This document shows positions 7,295 through 15,958 of a DNA stretch of 34,149 bases, in pieces. This DNA is from an uncultured Lachnospiraceae bacterium (GTDB lineage Bacteria > Bacillota > Clostridia > Lachnospirales > Lachnospiraceae): NCBI GenBank assembly GCA_949743325.1, contig CATJTQ010000075.1:1-34149 (forward strand), written 5' to 3'. The stretch's first letter is position 1. Every line of letters begins with the position of its first letter. The position numbers and the translations under genes are program-made. The notes below the pieces were generated by a model that saw nothing but the letters and a program-made list of their open reading frames with translations, did not search any database and was not told where the DNA came from.

Positions 7295-8761
7295 ATGGAA
7301 TTACTTAACAAGAGTAAAACAAATTTTAAAGAAAGACCAATCAAAGTACTGCAGTTTGGTGAGGGCGGATTTTTACGTGCATTTGTCGATTATATGATTG
7401 ACATTGCCAATGAAAAAGGAGAATTTGACGGAAATATAGTTGTGGTTAAGCCAATAGAATTTGGAAATCTTGATTTTTTCCATCAGCAGGATTGCCAGTA
7501 TACACTTGAGCTTAGAGGAAAAGAGAACGGCGAGGCAAAGAAAGTGCGCCGTCAGATAACAAGTGTTGCAGATGCAATTGGCGCAGTAGAAGATTATGAT
7601 AAGTTTATGGATTATGCCAAGTCAGATGATTTAAGATTTATCGTTTCAAATACTACAGAGGCAGGTATTGTGTACGATGATACAGATAAATTTGATGCAA
7701 AGCCTCCTAAAACTTATCCGGGTAAACTTACTAAATTCCTATATGAGAGATTTAAAGCATTTGACGGAGCTATGGATAAGGGTCTTATTATGCTTCCTGT
7801 AGAGCTGATTGACAACAATGGACCTGCATTGAAGAAATGTGTATTCCAGTTTATCGAATTGTGGAATTTAGGGGCAGAGTTTGAGAAATGGGTAACTGAA
7901 GCATGTATCTTCGGAAGTACATTAGTTGACCGTATTGTAACAGGATATCCTCGTGATGAAGCAGAAGCTATGTGGGAAGATATGGGATACAGAGACAACC
8001 TTCTTGACACAGGAGAGTTATTTGCTCTTTGGGTTATCGAGTCAGAGAAAGAATTTAAAGATGAATTTCCGCTTGATAAAGCAGGTCTTCCAGTTATATT
8101 TACAGATAATCAGAAACCTTATAAAGAGAGAAAAGTGCGTATCTTAAATGGCGCTCACACATCATTTGTACTAGCCTCATTCCTTGCAGGAAACGATATT
8201 GTATTAGAATCTATGGAAGATAAGACAATTCGTACATTTATGGAAAATACTATATTTAATGAAGTAATTCCGACTCTTTCACTTCCGGAAGATGAATGTA
8301 AAGAGTTTGCCAATGCAGTAATTGAGAGATTTGAAAACCCTTATGTAAAACATATGCTTTTGTCTATATCATTAAACTCAGTTTCAAAATGGAGAGCAAG
8401 ATGTAAGCCGAGTCTTACAGGATATATTGAAAAGAAAAAGGCTCTTCCAAAGCATTTGACATTTTCAATCGCAGCTCTTATGGCATTTTATACAGCCTCA
8501 GAGTTTGCAGAAGACGGAACGCTTATCGGACATCGCGGCGACGGTACATATTCAATAAATGATTCAAAAGATGTTCTTGATTTCTTTGCTGCCAACAGTA
8601 CAAAACCGACAGCAGAATTTGTAAAAGCATATCTTGGCAATGAAGACTTCCATGGTGAGGATATGACAAAGTATGAAGGATTGGCAGAAGCCGTAACAGC
8701 GTATTTAGATGATATTAAAACAAATGGTATGAGAAAAGCAGTTGAAAATATTATAAAATAA
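7295..8761 (+). CDS. uxaB: Tagaturonate reductase (altronate oxidoreductase)
   Basis: This NAD(H)-dependent reductase converts D-tagaturonate to D-altronate in cytoplasmic galacturonate catabolism. The 488-residue product belongs to the mannitol dehydrogenase superfamily: an N-terminal Rossmann segment IKVLQFGEGGFLRAFVDYMI, TNTTEAGI-type sequence in the middle, and the C-terminal-domain block ILNGAHTSFVLASFLAG with KWRARCKPSL further on. FGEGGFLRAF is characteristic of UxaB rather than of mannitol dehydrogenase. ATG 7295 is chosen because AGGTGA (7284-7289) lies 5 bases upstream; a GTG at 7286 overlaps that site. uxaA follows after 26 bases. The isomerase UxaC, which supplies tagaturonate, is not in the window. 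Confidence 0.93.
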   Translation: MELLNKSKTNFKERPIKVLQFGEGGFLRAFVDYMIDIANEKGEFDGNIVVVKPIEFGNLDFFHQQDCQYTLELRGKENGEAKKVRRQITSVADAIGAVEDYDKFMDYAKSDDLRFIVSNTTEAGIVYDDTDKFDAKPPKTYPGKLTKFLYERFKAFDGAMDKGLIMLPVELIDNNGPALKKCVFQFIELWNLGAEFEKWVTEACIFGSTLVDRIVTGYPRDEAEAMWEDMGYRDNLLDTGELFALWVIESEKEFKDEFPLDKAGLPVIFTDNQKPYKERKVRILNGAHTSFVLASFLAGNDIVLESMEDKTIRTFMENTIFNEVIPTLSLPEDECKEFANAVIERFENPYVKHMLLSISLNSVSKWRARCKPSLTGYIEKKKALPKHLTFSIAALMAFYTASEFAEDGTLIGHRGDGTYSINDSKDVLDFFAANSTKPTAEFVKAYLGNEDFHGEDMTKYEGLAEAVTAYLDDIKTNGMRKAVENIIK

Positions 8762-8787
8762 TTTATTTACATAATACGGAGGAAATT

Positions 8788-10269
8788 ATGCAGGATTTTA
8801 TTCGCATCCATAAAGATGACAATGTGGCTGTAGCGCTAAAACCTATTGATAAGAATACAACAATAGATGTTAATGGTATTGCTGTTACAACAATAGAAGA
8901 TATTCCGCAAGGTCATAAATTCGCTCTTCGTGATATTGAAGAGGGAGAAGAAGTAATAAAGTATGGTTTTCGTATTGGATATACGAAAGAAACTGTTAAA
9001 AGCGGCTCATGGATACATGTACACAATGTAAAGACTGCGTTGGGTGATTTGCTTGACTATGTCTATGAGCCAGTAGGTTCAGAACTTAAAGAAAGCGAGC
9101 ATGCTTACTTCGATGGATTTAAGAGAGCGGACGGAAAAGTTGGAGTTAGAAATGAACTTTGGATAATCCCAACAGTAGGATGTGTTAATTCAATTGCACA
9201 GTCAATTGAGAAAAAAGCAAAATATCTTGTAAAAGGGACGATTGAAGAAGTTGTTTCATTTCCTCATCCTTACGGCTGTTCACAGATGGGTGATGACCAG
9301 GAACATACTAGGACAATTTTGGCAGATTTAATAAATCATCCTAATGCTGGCGGAGTTTTAGTCCTTGGTCTCGGATGTGAGAACAGCAATATCGGGGAAC
9401 TTAAAAAATATATTGGTGATTATGATGAGAAGCGGGTTAAATTTCTAGTCTGTCAGGAGTCCGATGATGAGCAGGCAGATGCACTTAAGCTGTTAGAAGA
9501 ACTTGCTGAGTATGCAGGAAGCTTTAAGAGAGAGAAAACAGACGCTTCAGAGCTTATTATTGGTATGAAGTGCGGAGGTTCTGACGGATTATCAGGAATA
9601 ACTGCCAATCCTACAGTTGGAGCATTTTCAGATATTTTAATCTCTAAAGGAGGCACAACGATTCTTACTGAAGTGCCTGAAATGTTTGGAGCAGAAACAT
9701 TACTTATGAATCGCTGTGAGAATGAACAGTTATTTGAAAAGACGGTTGATTTAATCAACGATTTTAAGAATTACTTCAAGAGACATGACCAGACTATCTA
9801 TGAGAATCCGTCTCCGGGAAATAAAAAGGGCGGTATTACAACACTCGAAGATAAGTCGCTGGGCTGCACACAAAAATCAGGAAGCGCTCTTGTAAAAGGT
9901 GTTCTCTCTTATGGAGAACCAGTTTGTACTAAAGGACTTAATCTATTAAGTGCACCTGGTAATGATCTTGTCGCTTCAACAGCTCTGGCAGCGTCAGGAG
10001 CACATATAGTTTTATTTACGACAGGAAGAGGAACGCCATTTGCTTCACCGGTTCCTACTGTTAAAATATCAAGTAATTCTTCACTGTACAATAAAAAAAC
10101 TAATTGGATAGATTTTAATGCCGGAAGATTAGTAGAAGAGACACCAATGGAAGAACTTGCATTAGATTTATTCCATTATGTGCTGGATGTAGCCTCAGGG
10201 CGAAAAGTAAAGGCTGAAGAGGCAGGATTTCATGATATGGCAATCTTTAAACAGGGTGTTACATTATAA
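8788..10269 (+). CDS. uxaA: Altronate dehydratase
   Basis: UxaA removes water from D-altronate to give 2-keto-3-deoxy-D-gluconate, the step after UxaB. The 493-residue protein has the expected two parts: an N-terminal SAF-type domain (about residues 1-95, with VALKPIDKNTTIDV and IPQGHKFALRDI) and the large altronate/galactarate dehydratase domain starting at FDGFKRADGKVGVRNELWII. HPYGCSQMGDD, LVLGLGCENSN, GMKCGGSDGLSGITANPTVG and FTTGRGTPFASPVPTVKISSN are family signatures with the conserved cysteines of this iron-dependent group. TACGGAGG precedes the ATG. Full length, no damage seen. Confidence 0.95.
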   Translation: MQDFIRIHKDDNVAVALKPIDKNTTIDVNGIAVTTIEDIPQGHKFALRDIEEGEEVIKYGFRIGYTKETVKSGSWIHVHNVKTALGDLLDYVYEPVGSELKESEHAYFDGFKRADGKVGVRNELWIIPTVGCVNSIAQSIEKKAKYLVKGTIEEVVSFPHPYGCSQMGDDQEHTRTILADLINHPNAGGVLVLGLGCENSNIGELKKYIGDYDEKRVKFLVCQESDDEQADALKLLEELAEYAGSFKREKTDASELIIGMKCGGSDGLSGITANPTVGAFSDILISKGGTTILTEVPEMFGAETLLMNRCENEQLFEKTVDLINDFKNYFKRHDQTIYENPSPGNKKGGITTLEDKSLGCTQKSGSALVKGVLSYGEPVCTKGLNLLSAPGNDLVASTALAASGAHIVLFTTGRGTPFASPVPTVKISSNSSLYNKKTNWIDFNAGRLVEETPMEELALDLFHYVLDVASGRKVKAEEAGFHDMAIFKQGVTL

Positions 10270-10280
10270 ATACAAAATAA

Positions 10281-10317
10281 ATACCATGCAGATATAAATA
10301 TCTGCATGGTATACCAT
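10281..10317. repeat. Perfect 32-base palindrome overlapping a second palindrome, between uxaA and the next gene
   Basis: ATACCATGCAGATAT (10281-10295) and ATATCTGCATGGTAT (10298-10312) form a perfect 15-base stem around AA. The 12-base palindrome ATGGTATACCAT (10306-10317) overlaps its right arm, so ATACCAT flanks the unit. No T-run follows, so this is not an ordinary terminator; it may be an mRNA stability or processing hairpin or an operator. Confidence 0.6.
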
Positions 10318-10355
10318 ATTATATGTGCTTTGCACGTAAAAATAAGGAGAAAACA

Positions 10356-13079
10356 ATGAGTAAAGTATATTTGGTAAGACCAAATTCAAACAATAAGAGA
10401 ATTACCTTTGGTATTGGCGAATTGGCAAAATACCTGGAGAGCGAGAAATATGAAATTGAATATATAACAGAAGAAGATGCATATGACTATCGTCGTTTTG
10501 ATGGAATTAAAATATATGCAGGAAACAGGGAAGAATCTGGACTGATCCGCAGATTGGAAGAGAGTCAGGAACTTCTGTATTATGATGGAGTTGATGGAGA
10601 AGAAGGTTTTTATATAGCAACTCTCCCAACGCAGTTTTTTGTTGTTTCAGGTGTGGATTCAACAGGAACATTATATGGAATTCTTGAGCTTATTGATCAG
10701 GTTAAGAATAACGGAGGATTTCCTCATGAAATATTTTTTGCTGATGCGCCAAAATTAAAGTTAAGAGGTCCGGTAATAGGATTACAGCTTACAAAAATTG
10801 AACCTCCGAGAAAGACATACGAATACCCGATAACACCTTCTAGATTTCCATGGTTTTATGATAAAAAGCATTGGGAAGAAGTAATGGATATGATGCTGAA
10901 GAATCGCTGCAATGTTCTCTATCTTTGGAGCGGACATCCTTTTTCATCTCTGATAAAATTAGAAAAATATCCTGAGGCGCTTGAAGTTACAGACGAAGAA
11001 TTTAGAATGAATAGGGAGATTTTTGACTGGCTTACAGAGGAATGTGATAAGAGAGGAATTTGGGTAGTTCTTAAGTTCTACAATATACATATTTCATACT
11101 CATTTGCTAAAGAACATGATTTAGATACTATACAAAGTTCAATTGACCCATTAGTTGCAGATTATACAAAAGAATGTATTGTGGAATTTATAAAATCATT
11201 TCCGCATATCGGTCTGATGGTCTGCTTGGGCGAAGCTCTGCGCGGAACTCAAAATAAGACAGATTGGTTTTTAGAGACAATACTTCCTGCTGTAAAACAG
11301 GGAGTTAAAGAAGCTGGTATAACAGAGGAGCCGCCGCTTATTTTAAGAGGTCATGACTGCGATCCTAATGCAATTATGAGTGAAGCGGTTAAAATGTATT
11401 CAAATATTTATACAATGTGGAAATACAATGGTGAAAGTCTGACGACATTTTTACCGAATGGTGAGTGGCAGCAGATACACAGCGATCTATGTTCTAATGG
11501 ACAGACACATATTATGAATATTCATGTATTAGCCAATCTTGAGCCGTTTCGCTTTGGGGCGCCTTCATTTATTCAGAAATGCGTTAATGCAGGACAATAT
11601 CGTTTAGGCGGTAATGGTATTCATCTGTATCCGTTGTTTTATTGGGATTGGCCATATTCACCAGATAAGACTGAGCCAAGATTAAAGCAGATTTACAGAG
11701 ATTGGCTGTGGTATGAAGTTTGGTTTAGATATGCATGGAATCCAGAACTTGATCCGCGAACAGAGAAGTTATATTGGGCAGACAGATTATCTGCACATTT
11801 TGGCTGTGATATCGATTCAGGTAAGATGCTTCTAGAGGCGATTGAATGTGCAGGTGAGATAGGTCCAAGGATTTTAAGAAGAGTTGGAATTACAGAAGGC
11901 AATCGTCAGACAATGAGTCTTGGAATGAGAATGACACAGTTTACACATGTCAAAAAATTCCGTCCTAATATACAGTTATGGGAATCAGTATCAACTCCAG
12001 GTGAGATTCCGGATAAGCATGTTGAAAGAGAAATAAAAGGTGAAAGGCATTTTGGCGAGACACCGCTAAATATGGTTGAAGAAATACGTTATTATGCAGA
12101 GCGGGCTCAGCAGATGATTGATGCAGTTAAAGATAAAATAACTACAAATATAGAAGAATATAGTTACTGGGCAACAGATATCAAAGCAATTTCACTTATG
12201 GCACACTCATATGGAAGTAAGATTGAGGCAGCTATAAAAATTATTACATATAAGGATACAATGGATGATAATATGCATGGAGATTTGAGCCTTCTCCATG
12301 ATGCTGAACAGATGATGAAAGAGAGTCTTGATTTATATAGAGACTTGGCGGAACTTACAGATAAAACATATTTATATGCAAATAGTATGCAGACTCCACA
12401 GAGGAAAATTCCATTTCCTGACGGAGATAAATATGGACATTGGATGCAGTGTCTCCCTGAATATGAGAAGGAGTACAATAATTTTGTAAAGCATCTTAAT
12501 AATATGGAAAATGGCATATATCCTACAGAGGAGACAGAGGATTTAGCATCAATAAAACCTCTTCCGCAGGCTGAGTTTAAAGTTCTTACAGAGGGTTACC
12601 CTACATATGAGATAAAGAAGAAGAACAATGTATTTACTGATGTATCTTCTAAAATTCAAAATATTGCTCCTGAGATAAGAGGGTTGACAGGAATTTCAAT
12701 GAGTAAAGATCATGCAATGAAGTCAGGTGCTAAATTTAAGATAGAGCTTAAAGAGGACAGTCAAATTTTAATAGGCTATTTTAAAGTAAAAGGCAAAGAA
12801 AATAAGGAGTGGATGAGGGTTCCTGATCTTGAGACTAATACTCATGCAGATGAAAGAGGCGGTCTGTCATGCGTTATAAGCGAGGCTCTCAAGGTAGACA
12901 ATTCACCTGCTGTAGATATGCATGTATTTCAGTATGAGAAAGGTACTCATGAAATATATCTTGATACAGGTGCATATGCAATACTTGGAGTGGTACCAGC
13001 AGGAGTTAAAATTAAACCTCGCCATGCAGGTCTTGCAGGAGATACATTAGATATGCTTGACTGGATGTTTGATGAATAA
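10356..13079 (+). CDS. Large cytoplasmic glycoside-hydrolase-like protein (alpha-glucuronidase / hexosaminidase-like fold)
   Basis: The product is 907 residues with no signal peptide, so it should act on imported oligosaccharides. The N-terminal ~130 residues (ITFGIGELAKYLESEKYEIE, VVSGVDSTGTLYGILELIDQ) look like the beta-alpha domain preceding the catalytic barrel in GH20, GH67 and GH115 enzymes. A TIM-barrel-like part follows (LKLRGPVIGLQL, MMLKNRCNVLYLWSGHPF, GLMVCLGEALRG, NGIHLYPLFYWDWPYS), then a helical and a beta-rich C-terminal domain. I cannot assign a CAZy family. Beside uxaB-uxaA, release of a uronic acid from pectin- or xylan-derived oligomers is plausible. AAGGAGA lies 5 bases before ATG 10356; an upstream in-frame ATG at 10323 lacks a binding site. 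Confidence 0.6.
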   Translation: MSKVYLVRPNSNNKRITFGIGELAKYLESEKYEIEYITEEDAYDYRRFDGIKIYAGNREESGLIRRLEESQELLYYDGVDGEEGFYIATLPTQFFVVSGVDSTGTLYGILELIDQVKNNGGFPHEIFFADAPKLKLRGPVIGLQLTKIEPPRKTYEYPITPSRFPWFYDKKHWEEVMDMMLKNRCNVLYLWSGHPFSSLIKLEKYPEALEVTDEEFRMNREIFDWLTEECDKRGIWVVLKFYNIHISYSFAKEHDLDTIQSSIDPLVADYTKECIVEFIKSFPHIGLMVCLGEALRGTQNKTDWFLETILPAVKQGVKEAGITEEPPLILRGHDCDPNAIMSEAVKMYSNIYTMWKYNGESLTTFLPNGEWQQIHSDLCSNGQTHIMNIHVLANLEPFRFGAPSFIQKCVNAGQYRLGGNGIHLYPLFYWDWPYSPDKTEPRLKQIYRDWLWYEVWFRYAWNPELDPRTEKLYWADRLSAHFGCDIDSGKMLLEAIECAGEIGPRILRRVGITEGNRQTMSLGMRMTQFTHVKKFRPNIQLWESVSTPGEIPDKHVEREIKGERHFGETPLNMVEEIRYYAERAQQMIDAVKDKITTNIEEYSYWATDIKAISLMAHSYGSKIEAAIKIITYKDTMDDNMHGDLSLLHDAEQMMKESLDLYRDLAELTDKTYLYANSMQTPQRKIPFPDGDKYGHWMQCLPEYEKEYNNFVKHLNNMENGIYPTEETEDLASIKPLPQAEFKVLTEGYPTYEIKKKNNVFTDVSSKIQNIAPEIRGLTGISMSKDHAMKSGAKFKIELKEDSQILIGYFKVKGKENKEWMRVPDLETNTHADERGGLSCVISEALKVDNSPAVDMHVFQYEKGTHEIYLDTGAYAILGVVPAGVKIKPRHAGLAGDTLDMLDWMFDE

Positions 13080-13109
13080 AGAGTAGACAAGACAGAGAAG
13101 GAGAAGAAC

Positions 13110-14540
13110 ATGGGGATATCATTGAATGCGTTAAACGAGCAGTTTTCACAAAAGCGTTATGATGTAACTGCCATGAGACAGCTGTTGGAGAACGAGATTG
13201 AACAAAGCAATATAAAATTTGTAGTACTCGATGATGATCCGACCGGGGTTCAGACAGTACACGATATTACTGTTTTTACAGATTGGACAGTAGAGAGTAT
13301 AAAAAAAGGATTTAGTTTAAAAGATAAATTATTTTATATATTAACTAATTCGCGCGGACTTACAGTTGAACAGACTACAAAAGTTCACAGAGAGATTGCT
13401 CAAAATGTTATGGCTGCAGCGAAGGAGCTTAATCAGGAGTTTGTAATAATCAGCCGCAGCGATTCAACTTTAAGAGGACATTATCCGTTAGAGACAAAAC
13501 TATTAAAGGAATCTCTGGAAAGCGACAATAATATTACTGTACATGGTGAGATATTATTTCCATTTTTTAAAGAAGGCGGTCGTTTTACAGCAAATGATAT
13601 TCATTATGTCAACTATAATGGTGAGCTTATTCCTGCTTCTAATACTGAGTTTGCTAAAGATAAAACATTTGGATATTCAAGTTCAAATCTATGTGAGTAT
13701 GTTGAGGAAAAGACGTCAGGAGAATATAAAGCTGCAGATGTTGTGCGTATAAGTCTGTTTAGTTTGAGAAACGGTGAGATAAACGTAATAAAGCATCAGC
13801 TTATGGAAGTAAATAATTTCAACAAAGTTATTGTAAATGCTCTTGACTATGATGATGTATGTGTATTTTGTACTGCTCTTTATCAAGCGCTTGCAGAAGG
13901 CAAAAGATTTATGTTTCGTACAGCCGCTTCATTTGTAAAAGTTGTCGGCGGTGTAACAGATATACCGCTGCTGACAGCAAAAGATATGATTAAGGGCAGC
14001 AGTAATAATGGTGGAATAATTGTTGTAGGTTCACACACTGAAAAGACTACAAGTCAGCTTGAAGAGTTAAAAAAGTTGGATGGTCTTGAATTCATTGAAT
14101 TTCAGTCTAATTTAGTTATGGAAAATAGGTTAGACGAAGAGGTTGCAAGGGTTGTACATTTAAGTGAGAAATTTATATCAGAGGGAAAGACTGTTGTATG
14201 TTTTACAAACCGTAAGCTTTTAACAGTTGAAAATGATACTCCTGAAGCTGCGCTTATGCGCTCAGTTAAAATATCAGACGCTGTACAGGCCCTGGTAGGT
14301 AATCTTAAGATTACCCCTTCATTTGTAATTGCTAAGGGTGGTATTACATCAAGTGATGTTGGCGTTAAAGCCCTCAAAGTAAAACAAGCGCTTGTATTAG
14401 GCCAGATAAGACCAGGCATTCCAGTGTGGCAGACAGGAAGTGAAAGCAGATTTCCTGGAATACCATATGTTATTTTTCCAGGAAATGTCGGGGATGTTGC
14501 GACACTGAGGGAGGCTACGGAAATTTTGCTGAACAAGTAA
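13110..14540 (+). CDS. Four-carbon acid sugar kinase family protein (DUF1537)
   Basis: This family (DtnK, DenK, OtnK) phosphorylates C4 acid sugars such as threonate, erythronate or 3-oxo-tetronate with ATP. The 476-residue product has the N-terminal substrate-domain motifs VLDDDPTGVQTVHD and SRSDSTLRGHYP, and the C-terminal nucleotide-domain motifs IVVGSHTEKTTSQL, VIAKGGITSSDVG and GIPYVIFPGNVGD. AAGGAGAAG precedes the ATG and the gap from the previous gene is only 30 bases, so cotranscription is likely. The usual partners (PdxA2, OtnC aldolase, OtnI isomerase) are absent here; instead a BKACE gene follows nearby. The exact substrate cannot be read from sequence. Confidence 0.88.
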   Translation: MGISLNALNEQFSQKRYDVTAMRQLLENEIEQSNIKFVVLDDDPTGVQTVHDITVFTDWTVESIKKGFSLKDKLFYILTNSRGLTVEQTTKVHREIAQNVMAAAKELNQEFVIISRSDSTLRGHYPLETKLLKESLESDNNITVHGEILFPFFKEGGRFTANDIHYVNYNGELIPASNTEFAKDKTFGYSSSNLCEYVEEKTSGEYKAADVVRISLFSLRNGEINVIKHQLMEVNNFNKVIVNALDYDDVCVFCTALYQALAEGKRFMFRTAASFVKVVGGVTDIPLLTAKDMIKGSSNNGGIIVVGSHTEKTTSQLEELKKLDGLEFIEFQSNLVMENRLDEEVARVVHLSEKFISEGKTVVCFTNRKLLTVENDTPEAALMRSVKISDAVQALVGNLKITPSFVIAKGGITSSDVGVKALKVKQALVLGQIRPGIPVWQTGSESRFPGIPYVIFPGNVGDVATLREATEILLNK

Positions 14541-14582
14541 CACTGTGTAGATTTCATAATCAAAACTAAATGGGGTGGTAAT

Positions 14583-15245
14583 ATCAAATTATCAGAAAAA
14601 AGATTCTTTATTGCTTCTGTGTTAACTTTCATTATATTTTGTGTATCAGCCTGCAGTTTAAAAGGAGAAGGCGAGTTTGCACTAAAAGATCATTTAGATG
14701 ATGTTGTGTTAAAAATTAATGATGCAGAGTTTACATTTGGAGATCTTGGATATTATATAGCAAACGGGGAAGCTGCGGTTGAGGCTCAGGCTTTAGTATA
14801 TAATCAAGATAATCCAATGGAGTATTGGAATAAACATACGAACGGAATATTTATTAAAGTACAGACAAGTCAAAATGTACTTGATAATTTTATCAGAGAT
14901 GCTATTTTAGCAATTGAAGCAAAGAATCAGGGCTTGTCATTAAGTGATGCGGAAAAAGAAAATTGCAAGACAGCTGCCGAGGGGATGTTTGGGCAGTTAT
15001 CTTCATTTCAAAAGGAGGCTGCAGGCATAACACTTGAAAGCCTTCAGAGAGATATAGAAAATGCATATTTGGGTCAGATGTATGTTACTTACAAGCTGGA
15101 AAATGATGGTTCTGATGATTATACAGCTTCAGATTGGCAGCTTGATGGGGTATGCTATAAAGGGCTTTTATCTCAGTATAAAATAAAAATTGAGAATAAG
15201 AATTGGGAAAAAGCAGAGTTTGGTAAAATGACAATAGAAAGATAA
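14583..15245 (+). CDS. Lipoprotein with SurA/PrsA-like N-terminal domain; non-canonical start
   Basis: A frame runs from just after the kinase stop (14538-14540) to 15245. Its N-terminus reads KLSEKRFFIASVLTFIIF then CVSAC, a complete lipoprotein signal with lipobox VSAC, so it should be anchored outside the membrane. The rest (VVLKINDAEFTFGDLGYYIA, FIRDAILAIEAKNQGLSL) resembles the chaperone-like N-domain of SurA/PrsA foldases; no PPIase domain is present. No ATG, GTG or TTG precedes the signal peptide in frame: GGGGTGG (14572-14578) points to ATC at 14583. The first ordinary start, GTG 14619, would remove the charged N-region. Either an ATC/ATA start is used or the start codon is mutated. 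Its place in a catabolic operon is unexplained. Confidence 0.6.
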   Translation: MKLSEKRFFIASVLTFIIFCVSACSLKGEGEFALKDHLDDVVLKINDAEFTFGDLGYYIANGEAAVEAQALVYNQDNPMEYWNKHTNGIFIKVQTSQNVLDNFIRDAILAIEAKNQGLSLSDAEKENCKTAAEGMFGQLSSFQKEAAGITLESLQRDIENAYLGQMYVTYKLENDGSDDYTASDWQLDGVCYKGLLSQYKIKIENKNWEKAEFGKMTIER

Positions 15246-15280
15246 AATATTAAACATTATAAAAAATAGGAGTGAATGAG

Positions 15281-15946
15281 ATGAAATTATGTACATTACA
15301 CACAACAGACAAATTTATGGAAATGATGTCAGATCCTTTTACAAAACCATTTTTAAAAGATAATCCTGATATTGAACAGTTTGACATTACTGACAGCTCG
15401 CTTATTGTTGAGACACAGAAAGCTGGTTATGCAACACCGGCGGTTGCAAGAAGAATGTACAATTATTTTATGGGAGCAGTTGAAGCAGGTGCGGATGCTA
15501 TTTTAGTGACATGTACGTCAGTAAATACAGTTACAAAGAAAATACGCGAGATGATACCTGTTCCTGTAATAAGTGTTGAGGAACCGGTTGCTGAGAAAGC
15601 AGTTGAGGCAGCAGTAAAGAAAATAGGTATATTATCATCAGTGCCTACAAGCGCGGAGCCTGTAAAACAGACGATATTGGAAGTTGCAGAAAGAGCAGGC
15701 AAAGATTTGGAAGTTTCTATTGAAGTTGCAGACGGAGCTTTTGATGCATTAAATGCAGGTGATAGAAATCTTCATGATGATAAAGTCCGAGATGCGCTTG
15801 AGAAACTTGCCAAGAGAGTTGATGTTGTTGTGTTTGCACAGATGTCTATGGCTTTAGTCGAACATCCAGAGTATGATGTTCCAGTATTTAAATTCGGAAG
15901 ATTGAGTTATGATGCTGCAAAAGAGGCAATGCTTAATAATAAATAG
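15281..15946 (+). CDS. Asp/Glu racemase superfamily protein with a single conserved cysteine
   Basis: The 221-residue product has the Asp/Glu/hydantoin racemase fold: GAVEAGADAILVTCTSVN (65-82) with the first catalytic cysteine at Cys78, VPVISVEEPVAEKAV (94-108), and KIGILSSVPTSAEP (114-127). Where the second cysteine normally lies (a G/N-C-T/S motif) the sequence is VVFAQMSMAL (183-192) with no cysteine. Two-base racemases need both; single-cysteine relatives include arylmalonate decarboxylases. It may therefore be a decarboxylase or isomerase of a keto or hydroxy acid. ATG 15281 has AGGAG 8 bases upstream. The BKACE gene starts 12 bases downstream, which argues for a shared pathway. Confidence 0.75.
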   Translation: MKLCTLHTTDKFMEMMSDPFTKPFLKDNPDIEQFDITDSSLIVETQKAGYATPAVARRMYNYFMGAVEAGADAILVTCTSVNTVTKKIREMIPVPVISVEEPVAEKAVEAAVKKIGILSSVPTSAEPVKQTILEVAERAGKDLEVSIEVADGAFDALNAGDRNLHDDKVRDALEKLAKRVDVVVFAQMSMALVEHPEYDVPVFKFGRLSYDAAKEAMLNNK

Positions 15947-15958
15947 GAGTGTTAGCAT

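Noticed and set aside
13543-13752. Frame inside the acid-sugar kinase gene
   Set aside because: It is an out-of-frame shadow of a gene with a clear, full-length product and conserved motifs.
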